Notes: a model not told the origin generated them from the sequence alone. A DNA stretch of 64,000 nucleotides from Pedobacter arcticus A12 (GCF_000302595.1 NZ_JH947126.1:835223-899222), one strand, 5' to 3'. Positions 38,162-46,846 are shown, numbered from the stretch's first letter. Numbers and translations: made by a program.

Positions 38162-38217
38162 TTAATCGGCTCAAATAATCAAAAATAATGAGCCGATTAA
38201 TCTTTTTAATCGGCTCA
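38162..38217 (-). terminator. Terminator with alternative pairing downstream of hipA
   Basis: Three 12-base arms occur: TTAATCGGCTCA at 38162-38173, its complement TGAGCCGATTAA at 38189-38200, and TTAATCGGCTCA again at 38206-38217. The middle arm can pair perfectly with either outer arm. In the minus direction the hairpin 38217-38189 (5-base loop) is followed by TTATTTTTG, a normal terminator tail for the hipBA operon. Confidence 0.82.
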
Positions 38218-38258
38218 TGGAAATTGAATACTAATTTGTAAAGAAAATTCAATAGGCT

Positions 38259-39545
38259 TTATATCGATTTTATGAGTGTGTTATCTATCGCTTTCGCTAG
38301 CTTTTCTTCTACTTTATAAGTTTCGGCATAGTGCATCCAATTACTTATCGTATTTAAAACTTCAGCGATTACACCCTCTGGATTACGTATTGAATTTTGT
38401 TTTGCAATGGTTAACAGATCGGCTTTAACAAAATCTTTTCTTTTGCCATTTATACTTAGGTTGTGCTGGCTTACCCATTCACTATCAGGTCGGTATGCGT
38501 AACAAATATCGTACGCTGGTGCTAACTCCCATTTCCCTGTGGGTTCCATCATAAAAGCGAAGTTTTTAGTATGGTCGTCACAGTTGCGGGCGAGTACGTT
38601 AAAAACCATCCGACGGTACATTTCCTCAGCATCGGCATAGCTAAGTTTCAACTGGCGCATCGTTTGGAATAGTTGTTCATAACTGTAGCTGGTAATCTTA
38701 TTGAAATCATAATGCTGTATGGCGCAGAAAGTCTGTACATGCAGTTTCTGATTGCCATTCTTTCTGTCAAAACGCCTGGTCATAAAATGCGCCCTTCCTT
38801 CTTCCTCAATCAAACGGCTTTCCATCATTTTAATTCCCGCATCTTTAGCTATTTTATAATAAGCCATTTCTACCCGACCATAACCATAACTTACTCCAAA
38901 TTGTGAATCGTTTACGCCGTCAAATTTTAAAAGCCAGTGTTCATATCCATTTTCCTGTAACGTCTGTCCCGAACGGATCATCCCTGTTTTATCATTATAA
39001 GCAATGATTGCTTTTGGTCGGGCACCACCTGCTGAAGTTCCCATTTTCAGCACATCCAAAATGACATCCTGCATTTCACGGTCTGTATGGGCTTCAAACT
39101 GTGCTCTACTTTCGGGTAGTTTCATTGTAGTGTCAATCAAGCTAGAAAGCTCCAATGATTGAGAGCTGGCTTTGGTGCTCAGGATAGAAGGTTCAAATTC
39201 TAATGCGCCCATTCCTCGAGTGCCGATAAAACATAAAAGTTCTACTGGATTTAGTGAATTTTCCGGACGTCCGTTGCGGGCAAGCCATATATTGATTAAT
39301 TCTTTTCCATATTTATCAGGCAGGGCATCTGCCAACAATCCCGGCAATCCTTTGAAGGTTGATGTATCTCGTAATTCTGGAAAAGAATAGATACGTGAAG
39401 ACAATGGCATCTTCAACGGGCTTATCTCTATTTTTTTTGCAATAAAGCGTTTTTCATATTCAAAAGAGCCTAATCCCTGAGCTTCATCCCAAGCTACTGC
39501 ACCAATCCTTTCTCCCCATAATTTTATAAAAGCTGTCGTTACCAT
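38259..39545 (-). CDS. hipA: HipA-family serine/threonine kinase toxin
   Basis: A 428-residue full-length HipA. The N-terminal subdomain (about 1-100) has the LPGLLADALPDKYGKELI segment. The kinase core shows GTSAGGARPKA, WLLKFDGVND and the catalytic NCDDHTKNFAF (D near residue 308), then APAYDICYAY. E. coli HipA phosphorylates glutamyl-tRNA synthetase and induces dormancy; the target here is unknown. The start overlaps hipB by seven bases, the normal antitoxin-toxin coupling. Confidence 0.93.
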   Translation of the reverse strand: MVTTAFIKLWGERIGAVAWDEAQGLGSFEYEKRFIAKKIEISPLKMPLSSRIYSFPELRDTSTFKGLPGLLADALPDKYGKELINIWLARNGRPENSLNPVELLCFIGTRGMGALEFEPSILSTKASSQSLELSSLIDTTMKLPESRAQFEAHTDREMQDVILDVLKMGTSAGGARPKAIIAYNDKTGMIRSGQTLQENGYEHWLLKFDGVNDSQFGVSYGYGRVEMAYYKIAKDAGIKMMESRLIEEEGRAHFMTRRFDRKNGNQKLHVQTFCAIQHYDFNKITSYSYEQLFQTMRQLKLSYADAEEMYRRMVFNVLARNCDDHTKNFAFMMEPTGKWELAPAYDICYAYRPDSEWVSQHNLSINGKRKDFVKADLLTIAKQNSIRNPEGVIAEVLNTISNWMHYAETYKVEEKLAKAIDNTLIKSI

Positions 39546-39880
39546 TCTAATCCTTTTTCAGTTTTTACCTCACTTTTTGAAGCTCGTTTTCGGGTCTTCT
39601 CATCTTCTTTTGCCAACTGCATCGGACTTATCTGTTTCGTGATCTTAAACTGTTCGAAAACATATAAGGCATCAAGTACCCGCATAATTTTCAGTAGGTT
39701 TAAAAAGGCAATGCTTTCGCCACGTTCTGCCAAACTTAGGGTGGATCTGCTTATGCTTGCTTTTTCGGCTAAATCATCTTGCGTAAGATTTTGGGCGATA
39801 CGCTTGGATTTAATAAATTCTCCAACTTGTTTCAGAATAGCTAAATCACTATAATCTGAAACGTATGAAATATCATTCAT
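39539..39880 (-). CDS. hipB: HipB-like XRE antitoxin/repressor
   Basis: A 113-residue protein with an XRE helix-turn-helix (about residues 17-72; RIAQNLTQDDLAEKASISRS is the DNA-binding part). The charged C-terminal tail probably contacts HipA. It is first in the operon with hipA. A promoter and a duplicated 12-base word upstream suggest autoregulation. Confidence 0.9.
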   Translation of the reverse strand: MNDISYVSDYSDLAILKQVGEFIKSKRIAQNLTQDDLAEKASISRSTLSLAERGESIAFLNLLKIMRVLDALYVFEQFKITKQISPMQLAKEDEKTRKRASKSEVKTEKGLEW

Positions 39881-39920
39881 AAACTATATTTAAAAGTATC
39901 AATGCGTTAAATATCATTCA
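39868..39920 (-). promoter_or_regulatory. Candidate HipB operator pair
   Basis: AAATATCATTCA occurs exactly at 39868-39879, over the hipB start codon, and at 39909-39920, touching the -7 box. The copies are 41 bases apart, about four helical turns, as expected for paired repressor sites. Assignment to HipB is inference. Confidence 0.5.
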
Positions 39921-39950
39921 AATATATAAAAAATAAATTTAGGATTCAAA
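39919..39950 (-). promoter_or_regulatory. hipBA promoter
   Basis: Read on the minus strand there is a -33 TTTG (39947-39950), a 20-base spacer and a -7 TATATTTG (39919-39926), an exact fit to the Bacteroidota TTTG/TAnnTTTG pattern. The predicted start of transcription is about 39912, some 30 bases before the hipB ATG. Confidence 0.7.
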
Positions 39951-40308
39951 AATATTATTTAGAAAATGCGTGTGTTACAACCCATTGTATCGATACTTTT
40001 TCAACTGTATTCCCAAAGAGATTACGCCAACTAAAAACCATCAAATATCCAGTCCATATTTTAGACAGGATATTCTCTGACATTCTTTTTATTTTTGTAA
40101 AGCGCAATTCGGATGTGCTTATTTTTTATCTACCGTGAAAAATAATCTTGAAAAAAAATATCACAACTACGGTTGAGGTTGTGATGTTTATCCAAAAGCA
40201 GTTCCGAATTTTGAAGAAGATAACAGTTGAGATGGACTAGAAATAAAGCCTTCATGGCAAAAATTTCGTTTCCACTCAGCCTATTTACAAACCTACAAAA
40301 GCAATACT
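39951..40308. other. Intergenic region with palindromes, no gene
   Basis: AT-rich region between hipB and the HTH gene. It contains the 10-base palindrome GTATCGATAC (39987-39996) and an inverted repeat ATCACAAC-N10-GTTGTGAT (40160-40185). No ORF of protein-like character is visible. These may be recombination or regulatory sites belonging to the HTH gene. Confidence 0.45.
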
Positions 40309-40581
40309 ATGGCAGTAGAAATTCTAACCAAAGACGACCTTTATCAGTTCAAAGCAGAACTGCTTAACGAGATCCACAAAATCATCAGACCCGGAAAATT
40401 TGAAGCACCTAAAGAATGGCTCAAAAGTTATGAAGTACGAAAGTTCTTGAACATTTCGCCCGGAACCTTACAGACGCTTCGTGTAAACGGAACTTTAACC
40501 TTTACCAAAATTGGAGGTTCGCTTTATTACAAACGCGAAGATATCATCAGCTTATTGGAAGGCAATGGAGCATCTGAATAA
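40309..40581 (+). CDS. Excisionase-like helix-turn-helix protein
   Basis: A 90-residue DNA-binding protein. The first 40 residues are a helical lead, then comes a winged-HTH/MerR-like domain (about 40-85): KSYEVRKFLNISPGTLQTLR and GGSLYYKREDI. This is the common excisionase-type HTH of Bacteroidota conjugative and mobilisable elements. No integrase or relaxase is nearby, so it may be a relic or a stand-alone regulator. Confidence 0.85.
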   Translation: MAVEILTKDDLYQFKAELLNEIHKIIRPGKFEAPKEWLKSYEVRKFLNISPGTLQTLRVNGTLTFTKIGGSLYYKREDIISLLEGNGASE

Positions 40582-41076
40582 TTTCGCTTTGATTTTCCAC
40601 AAACTATTTAGACGGACGGTCCTATTTTAAGGAGCAAGCAGATTTGGAGCAGGGCCCTACTTTTCTTATCCTAAGCTATCACTGAGGGGGTTGAAAGTAT
40701 CCTCCGGGGATACTTTGCTGGTATTGAGCCTTGGAAACGGACAAAACGGTATACCGAGCGGTATATTCTTGAAAGAAAAACAGATACCTAAGAGAAACAC
40801 TTATTTTCCATCTCTGTATTGTGATATTTGCAAAGATGCAGCAAATTCATTCCACCATCATCATTAATACCTAAGAACTCTGCTGTGCGAAGGCAAATGC
40901 GGGTGAAGGAAAAGTGGCGCTTGCAGAGCGAATGAGGAACCAGCTTTTGCCGATGGGATATTCTATTTGAAAATCAAAAAACTAGAGTCAGCAATTTCCA
41001 AGATTTGAAAATAAATTATTACACAAACTTGTCTAACCAGTAAGAATAAAAATTTTTGTGGGCCTTTCTGAGGAAA
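40582..41076. other. Possible relic of a mobile element (palindromes and coding fragment)
   Basis: After the HTH gene there is a hairpin AAAGTATCC-TCCGG-GGATACTTT (40694-40716) with no T-run, then the palindrome CGGTATACCG (40747-40756), features like those of origin-of-transfer regions. From 40875 to 40970 a 31-codon frame with normal protein composition (EGKVALAERMRNQLLPMGYS) ends in a stop and looks like the tail of a lost gene. The local G+C is higher than in the flanks. Confidence 0.4.
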
Positions 41077-41122
41077 AATCGAAATATAAATCCGGTATTA
41101 AACCGGGATTTATATTTCGATT
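41077..41122 (-). terminator. Terminator downstream of the RraA gene
   Basis: A long hairpin. Left arm 41077-41096 (AATCGAAATATAAATCCGGT) pairs with right arm 41102-41122, with a single bulged base. It closes the minus-strand uronate operon. Confidence 0.85.
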
Positions 41123-41137
41123 AATTAGCAATACATT

Positions 41138-41881
41138 CTAAAAGTACCCACCTTTTGCAGATATTTCATGTATTGTTTCTCCTGAGCGTACCCAACCAAA
41201 AATCTTATCTTCATTCTCTTTGATTTCTTCAGAACGAAGTAGTACTTCGTATGCTATCCCACGAGGAATCACCAGTACTCCGTCTATGTCTCCCAAAACA
41301 ACGTCTCCTGGCTTCACAGTCGCTGTACCAATTAGTAAAGTAGATTGATAGCTTGTAATTAAACAACGTCCTAAACTACCGTTAGAAATTCTGTATTTGT
41401 AAAATATGGGAAAATCGGCTTCCAAAATCTGGTGAGTATCTCTAATTCCTCCATCTATACAAGCCGCTTTTACTTTTTTACCTTTTGCGGTTGCTGTCAT
41501 TACTCCTCCCCATAAAGTTGCTTGCGAATCATTAGAAGTGTCCCATACTACAAATGAATCTTCACCCATTTCATCTAGCATTTCAGTACGATATTCCATT
41601 TCGCCTCTAACTTTTACATGGGGCGCACTTTTCACTGTAAAAGCAAATCCAGCAACAGTTTGATATTCACGAAGAGGGACAATATGGCCTGGCAAAGCCT
41701 GATTAATTAAACAGCGCTCTCTAAGAACATCATTTACAGCACCAGTATATAACTTTTCAAACCTCTTAAGTAGTTCCTTATCTGGGATAGGAAAAACAAC
41801 TTCCTCTACACCTTCCAACATTTCTGTTAGCTTATCAAGCTTCATCATGCTCACTTCCTTTTTATACGTGTCTATACTCAT
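41138..41881 (-). CDS. RraA-family protein (HMG/CHA aldolase-like)
   Basis: A 247-residue protein with the RraA fold. Key segments are the VNDVL.ERCLINQALPG region, FAFTVKSAPHV and the active-site ACIDGGIRDTHQI (the DGxxRD motif, binding the divalent metal and the keto acid), followed by PGDVVLGDIDGVLVIPR. Members range from RNase E regulators to 4-hydroxy-4-methyl-2-oxoglutarate aldolases. In uronate clusters they probably act on a keto acid, but the substrate is unknown. It is the last gene of the minus-strand cluster, with a terminator 16 bases past its end. Confidence 0.85.
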   Translation of the reverse strand: MSIDTYKKEVSMMKLDKLTEMLEGVEEVVFPIPDKELLKRFEKLYTGAVNDVLRERCLINQALPGHIVPLREYQTVAGFAFTVKSAPHVKVRGEMEYRTEMLDEMGEDSFVVWDTSNDSQATLWGGVMTATAKGKKVKAACIDGGIRDTHQILEADFPIFYKYRISNGSLGRCLITSYQSTLLIGTATVKPGDVVLGDIDGVLVIPRGIAYEVLLRSEEIKENEDKIFGWVRSGETIHEISAKGGYF

Positions 41882-42023
41882 AACAATTGTTTTAAATAGT
41901 TTACTCCTTAATTATATTTATATTTTTTTTGTATGCCCAAATGCTCAGCAAATTCCTTTTCTGTTTCTGCAACTTCCTCAATTTTTCTTTCTATTAACTT
42001 TATCACTTCCTCTTAATCAAATC

Positions 42024-43298
42024 TCAACTGTACGTATAAATTCTATCCTTTTTAAAGAAAAACATTGCCGCAATTGTAATAAATATTGCTCCTAAAAAAT
42101 AGCTTACCCATAACCATGATATACCTGTTGCCAAACCTAGCGTTGGCTTTAAAACACCCAATAAATACGGAGAAAAAGCACCTGTTAAAAAAGCAAACAT
42201 GAGCATAATTCCAGATGCTGATGATCTTATATGAGGTTTTACCAATTCATATAAAGAGGCGAAAATATTTGAGTCATATATTCCTCTAAAAAAGCCGAAA
42301 AGGAACAACGATACATACATAAGCGTTTCTGTTTGGGCAATCCCTAAAAAGTAAATAAAGGGTGCTCCACATAATAAGGCAACAGCTTGTATTACTAAAC
42401 GAAAAACCGGATTTTTAAACGCAAGTTTATCTGAAACAGAACCACCTAAAATCACACCTCCTAAAGCGCCTATATGATGATAAAACATCGACGAAAAACC
42501 GGCATTAGATAAAGAAAGATGAAATTTTTCTGTTAAAAAAGATGGCATCCACGTTAAATAGCCCACATTTACAAAAACCATACAGGCGAAGCCGAGGGTC
42601 AATAAAATAACACTAGGTTTTTTTATAATTTCTTTGAGAGTTTCTTTAAAAGGGTGTGTTTTTACTATTACTATAGGTATATCATTAGCCAATCTTTTAA
42701 AGATGACCACAGCTAAAGCAACACCTAAAAAACCAAAGCAATAAAAAGCTTTTTGCCAACCGTATCTTTCTGCAATAAAACCTGCTATAAAACCACTTAA
42801 AATAATACCAGCATATACCGAAGTTTGATGAATTGATAAAGCTATAGACCTCGTTTTTTTATGATGATCGCTCAATAATGCATTTGCAGGCGGGGCATAA
42901 AAAGCTTCTCCGCCTCCAGTTGCCACACCTCTTAAAAGTATAAACTGAACTAAGGTGGTACAGATACCCGTTAACAATGTTGCTGTGCTCCAAATAAAAA
43001 GACTAAATGCAATAATTTTTTTCTTGGAGAATTTATCTCCAACAAAACCAGCTAAAGGCACAAGCAAACCATAAGTCCAAACTAAAACAGATGAAATTAA
43101 ACCCAATTCTGCATCAGTTAAAGAAAGATCTTCACGTATTAGTGGCATAACAACACTAAATATTTGGCGATCTGCTTGATTAAAAAAGAATGCTAACCAA
43201 AGCAACACCAGCAGTTCCCACTTATAAGATTTAGGTACTGTTGTATTGGTGAACACAGCCTTTTCAGTAAGTTTAATTTGTTCCGAATCTGGCACCAT
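42024..43298 (-). CDS. MFS transporter, hexuronate/ACS family
   Basis: A 424-residue transporter with twelve hydrophobic helices. It has the family start LLWLAFFFNQADRQIFSVVMP (about residues 33-53) and the loop GFVGDKFSKKKII of anion:cation symporters such as ExuT. It probably brings hexuronates or unsaturated uronate products into the cytoplasm for the UxuA/SDR pair encoded upstream. Substrate is inferred from context. Confidence 0.87.
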   Translation of the reverse strand: MVPDSEQIKLTEKAVFTNTTVPKSYKWELLVLLWLAFFFNQADRQIFSVVMPLIREDLSLTDAELGLISSVLVWTYGLLVPLAGFVGDKFSKKKIIAFSLFIWSTATLLTGICTTLVQFILLRGVATGGGEAFYAPPANALLSDHHKKTRSIALSIHQTSVYAGIILSGFIAGFIAERYGWQKAFYCFGFLGVALAVVIFKRLANDIPIVIVKTHPFKETLKEIIKKPSVILLTLGFACMVFVNVGYLTWMPSFLTEKFHLSLSNAGFSSMFYHHIGALGGVILGGSVSDKLAFKNPVFRLVIQAVALLCGAPFIYFLGIAQTETLMYVSLFLFGFFRGIYDSNIFASLYELVKPHIRSSASGIMLMFAFLTGAFSPYLLGVLKPTLGLATGISWLWVSYFLGAIFITIAAMFFFKKDRIYTYS

Positions 43299-43369
43299 CT
43301 ATTCTTTATTATTTAATCTACAATTGCATACAAGTAGTATTATATATACACCAAAAAGTATAAATCAGG

Positions 43370-43918
43370 TTAAGCGTTTTCGAAACTTCCTACCTGTTCT
43401 CGCAAATTTTTAATACCTATTTTTAAATGTGTTTTTAAAGAATTAATGCTTATACCCATCACATTTGCCGCTTCTTGATATTTCTTTTTTTCAAAATAAA
43501 CCATCTGTAAAGCCACCTGTCTTTGTTTAGGTAATTGCTGCAATGCATTAGCTAACCTATTGTATAGACTTTCAGTTATATTATTATCTAAAGTATGGTC
43601 TTCATTTGAGTAAATCTCATAAAAGCCTATTCTCTTTCTCTGCTCTGATTCTTCTTTTCTTAAACTATTTAAACACCTATTTTGAACAGATCTGTATAAA
43701 TAACCTTTTATCTCGCCCTCTAAATTTAGGTACAACTTTTTCTCCCATATTTCTAAAAAAAATATTTGAACAAGGTCTTTTGATGCCTGATAATCTTTTA
43801 AAAAAAAATAGGCATTCACACATAATACTTTATAATATTTCAAAAAAATCTGGTCATAAGCTTTTGAATTACCACTTTTCAATTGTTTTAATAACTCGCT
43901 ATCGGTTTGCAGGATCAT
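43370..43918 (-). CDS. ECF RNA polymerase sigma factor (Bacteroidota type)
   Basis: A 182-residue sigma factor. Region 2 is about 25-90 (FLKYYKVLCVNAYFFLKDY..AKDLVQ-like pattern). Region 4 is about 120-175 (LPKQRQVALQMVYFEKKKY, then ANVMGISINSLKTHL as the HTH). In Bacteroidota such sigmas usually pair with a FecR-type anti-sigma and a TonB receptor; neither is next to this one. It lies 82 bases downstream of uxuA and 72 bases upstream of the MFS gene. Confidence 0.92.
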   Translation of the reverse strand: MILQTDSELLKQLKSGNSKAYDQIFLKYYKVLCVNAYFFLKDYQASKDLVQIFFLEIWEKKLYLNLEGEIKGYLYRSVQNRCLNSLRKEESEQRKRIGFYEIYSNEDHTLDNNITESLYNRLANALQQLPKQRQVALQMVYFEKKKYQEAANVMGISINSLKTHLKIGIKNLREQVGSFENA

Positions 43919-43999
43919 AATTATTGTTATAAAAGTTAGTTTTGGTTTAGTAGATTGCTTGTACTTGGTTTATAGTAAAAGTCTTATCAATTTTTTTAT

Positions 44000-44977
44000 T
44001 TATTCTTGGGGTATCCCTAATGTTTCCATAATACCTTTCATATATCCAATTCCAAATAAGTTGCCTTTCATCGCATAACCATGTTGCTCATTATTTTCGC
44101 CGGCCATGGTAGGCACATGGTCTGAACGTACAGGTACGTCAATTCCTGTATTTTGGTAGGCCTTAAACATATCAACCATATTAGTTGGTCCATTATCATG
44201 AAATGTTTCTTTGAAATCTGAAGCGTTCCCCTCTACGTCACGTATATGTACAAAAAATATTTTTTGTTGACTTCCAAACTCATGAATTAAACTTTTTACG
44301 TTTTCTCCCATAGTTGTATAGGTTCCTTGGCAAAAGGTAAGACCATGAGAATTGCTATCAACCAAAGTGAGAGCTTTGCGAATATTTGCAGCATTTATAA
44401 ATATTCTGGAAACTCCTCTTAAAGGAGATACCGGGGGATCATCAGGGTGAAGGGCCATTTTTACGTTTGCTTTTTCTGCAGCAGGCAAAACATGTTCTAA
44501 AAACCACTTATAGTTTTCCCATAATTTCTCTTCGCTTAAAGAAACTAGTTTAGATGGACTTAATTTTTCTGCGTCTGCTAAACTAAAGCCACTAACCAAT
44601 GCGTCACCTCTTTCTTTTAAAGCAGTGTTGGTTCTATACCAGCCAATTCCTGCCATAAAATTATAACAAAGCAGTTTTACACCTAATTTGCCCATGTTCT
44701 TTAACATCAGACAATATTTTTCGACATCCTCTTCTCTGCCTTCTAATCCAAATTTTATACGATTCATATCAAACTGATCTCCTTCGAAACCAATAAGTTC
44801 AAATCCATTTTCTTTGAATATATCATAGGATCTTTTCATCGAACTTAACTCCCATGGGGCAGCGTCTCCCGTGAGTTCTGGATCTAACTTAGCAATCGCA
44901 TACTTTATTCCCATCTGCCTGCACAAAGCCCACTTCTCATCCGGCTTGTTACCGAAAAATAAAAAAGACAGTTTCAT
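44000..44977 (-). CDS. uxuA: Mannonate dehydratase
   Basis: A 325-residue TIM-barrel enzyme of the UxuA family, slightly shorter than the E. coli protein (394). Metal- and substrate-binding segments are visible: MALHPDDPP, FCQGTYTTMG, FFVHIRDVEG, KETFHDNGP and VRSDHVPTMAGE. It dehydrates D-mannonate to 2-keto-3-deoxy-gluconate in glucuronate catabolism. Its start abuts the SDR stop with no spacing, which points to consecutive steps. Confidence 0.93.
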   Translation of the reverse strand: MKLSFLFFGNKPDEKWALCRQMGIKYAIAKLDPELTGDAAPWELSSMKRSYDIFKENGFELIGFEGDQFDMNRIKFGLEGREEDVEKYCLMLKNMGKLGVKLLCYNFMAGIGWYRTNTALKERGDALVSGFSLADAEKLSPSKLVSLSEEKLWENYKWFLEHVLPAAEKANVKMALHPDDPPVSPLRGVSRIFINAANIRKALTLVDSNSHGLTFCQGTYTTMGENVKSLIHEFGSQQKIFFVHIRDVEGNASDFKETFHDNGPTNMVDMFKAYQNTGIDVPVRSDHVPTMAGENNEQHGYAMKGNLFGIGYMKGIMETLGIPQE

Positions 44978-45766
44978 TTAACTAAAATTATAAGTTTGAG
45001 GATTAATATAGCCTTGGTTAAGCATCCAGCCACCATCTACAACAATGGTTGCCCCTGTCATATAAGTACCAGAAGAAAGGAGGCTTACAATTACAGATGC
45101 CACTTCTTGTGCTTGCCCCAACCTACCAAGAGGAATATTATCATTCACTAATCTTAGTTTATTATCGTCTTTCCAGACAGGCGCATTCATGGATGTTTGT
45201 ATTGCCCCCGCAGCAATGGTATTCACTTTTATGTTATGTGGCGCCAATTCTAAAGCAACCCCTTTCATCAATGTTTCCAGAGCACCTTTTGTTGCGCCAT
45301 AAATATTCAGCCCTATACCTGGCTGTATACCATTAATTGAAGTCACGGAATATACACTTCCCTCAGTGCTGGTTTCAACCATTTTCCTTGTAATGGTTTG
45401 AGTTAATAGCAGAGTGCTTTTAAAATTGATATTCGTAAAAAAGTCAATATCTTTTATAGTAGCATCTAAAAAATGAGTCTTATAAGAAACTCCTGCATTA
45501 TTAATTAGATAATCTATAGAACCTAAGCTATCCCAAACATCATTTCCTAATTTAATAGCTTCCTGAGGATCGTTAAAATCAGCTTGAAATAGAAAAGCTT
45601 CTACTCCTAACTCTTTAATTTCAAGAAGAACTTTCTCTGCTTCTATCTTATTGTTAGAATAATGAAGTGCCACAATAACACCCTCTTTGGCAAGCTGTAA
45701 TGCAATCTCTTTACCTATGCCTCTTGATGAGCCGGTAACTAGTGCTCTTTTACCTTTTAATTTCAT
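44978..45766 (-). CDS. SDR oxidoreductase, probably fructuronate/mannonate or uronate reductase
   Basis: A 262-residue short-chain dehydrogenase. It has NAD(P) motif TGSSRGIG (residues 11-18), NNAGVS, the catalytic S-Y-K series ending in YGATKGALETLMKG, and the PLGRLGQAQEVAS and VDGGWM tail. Directly upstream of uxuA it most likely reduces fructuronate to mannonate, the UxuB step. Reduction of an unsaturated uronate-derived keto sugar (KduD/DEH reductase type) is the alternative. Confidence 0.88.
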   Translation of the reverse strand: MKLKGKRALVTGSSRGIGKEIALQLAKEGVIVALHYSNNKIEAEKVLLEIKELGVEAFLFQADFNDPQEAIKLGNDVWDSLGSIDYLINNAGVSYKTHFLDATIKDIDFFTNINFKSTLLLTQTITRKMVETSTEGSVYSVTSINGIQPGIGLNIYGATKGALETLMKGVALELAPHNIKVNTIAAGAIQTSMNAPVWKDDNKLRLVNDNIPLGRLGQAQEVASVIVSLLSSGTYMTGATIVVDGGWMLNQGYINPQTYNFS

Positions 45767-45812
45767 GGACCTTATATTTATAATACAAGAAGTTTATAAT
45801 TTGGAAGTATTT

Positions 45813-45834
45813 GCTTTACTATATAAAGTAAAGC
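45813..45834. promoter_or_regulatory. Palindromic operator at the SDR-uxuA transcription start
   Basis: GCTTTACT-ATATAA-AGTAAAGC, perfect 8-base arms with a 6-base spacer. It sits just downstream of the predicted -7 box (45844-45851), exactly over the expected transcription start, and 47 bases before the SDR ATG. The IclR gene next door is the natural candidate binder. Confidence 0.6.
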
Positions 45835-45843
45835 TCTACTATA

Positions 45844-45874
45844 CAAAGCTACGTTTAAATTTAAATTTTCCAAA
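45844..45874 (-). promoter_or_regulatory. Promoter of the SDR-uxuA operon
   Basis: On the minus strand: -33 TTTG (45871-45874), a 19-base spacer, and -7 TAGCTTTG (45844-45851). This matches the Bacteroidota consensus exactly. Confidence 0.75.
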
Positions 45875-46056
45875 TATTTATTTATTCAATTTTTCGGGAA
45901 TAAATAAATGAGAGGTATACAGGGATTTATTTCTTGAACATAGAAAAAATGCTTAAAATATTGAGTCGAGAGACTAAATGCGATTTGCCTTTTGGTTTAA
46001 AAACTCAACCTATATCGTTTATAAAACCAAATGATTACATCTTTAGTGCAAAGAAA

Positions 46057-46788
46057 CTAAAGAGAAGAGGAAATAAGTTTGGCGGTTTCTTGTAATTCAG
46101 AAATAAGATAACTTTTATCAAAATTAATCAACCTAAAAGATGGCATATATAAGCAAATTGAAGCAATTACTTTATCCTTTTGAAAAACAGCGACAGATAG
46201 GCCGGATATCTGATTCTGAGATTCCTGAATCACATAGTTATCTTTTCTTATCTTCTCTATTTGGGACCAAAAGCCGCTTTTTGTCGCAGCTTCTTTCCAT
46301 ACAGGTAAAGAAGGTAATCCCCAATTCTGCAAATATTTTTCTATTTCGGCATCTTTTTGCACTGCAAGTAATAACCTTCCTGTTGAGGATTCATAAGCAG
46401 GTTTATCTATTGAAGAAGTCGCCTGAATCTCCTGCTTGCTTTTGGTTTGATGTAATAATATTCTTGAGCTTTCTTTAAGCACAGCTAAAGAAGCATTTTC
46501 ATTAATTTTTTCTGTAAGTTTTTCTAAAAGTGGCTTAGCAACTTGAATCAAATCTTTTTTATAACCATCGAAACTTGTGAGCTGGTAAAGCTTTTTACCT
46601 AATAAGTAACCTTTCTTATCGTCTAATTTCTCTAAAAAGCCACGCTTAACCATGGCTTTAATAATATTTGCGCAAGTACCTGTATTTAACCCAACATTTA
46701 TAGCTATATCACTAAAACTGCGTGGTATTTCCGGATCAATTGCTAAATACTCAAGTATATCAAAAGATCTATTTATTGCCTGTTGCAT
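46057..46788 (-). CDS. IclR-family transcriptional regulator
   Basis: A 243-residue regulator. The N-terminal winged HTH (about 1-65) contains FSDIAINVGLNTGTCANIIKAMVKRGFLE. The C-terminal effector domain (about 80-240) has YESSTGRLLLAV and the ISGLSVAVF segment. IclR proteins sense small organic acids or sugars and often repress catabolic operons. It lies 290 bases upstream of the SDR-uxuA operon on the same strand, and a palindrome sits at that operon's start site. Confidence 0.9.
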   Translation of the reverse strand: MQQAINRSFDILEYLAIDPEIPRSFSDIAINVGLNTGTCANIIKAMVKRGFLEKLDDKKGYLLGKKLYQLTSFDGYKKDLIQVAKPLLEKLTEKINENASLAVLKESSRILLHQTKSKQEIQATSSIDKPAYESSTGRLLLAVQKDAEIEKYLQNWGLPSLPVWKEAATKSGFWSQIEKIRKDNYVIQESQNQISGLSVAVFQKDKVIASICLYMPSFRLINFDKSYLISELQETAKLISSSL

Positions 46789-46846
46789 ATAACCTGTTAT
46801 CTTAATTTAACTTTCAAAAATAGTAAACTCTTATTAATTATTGTGG

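Noticed and set aside
40694-40716. Terminator for the HTH gene
   Set aside because: The hairpin has no T-run after it on either strand and lies more than 110 bases past the gene.
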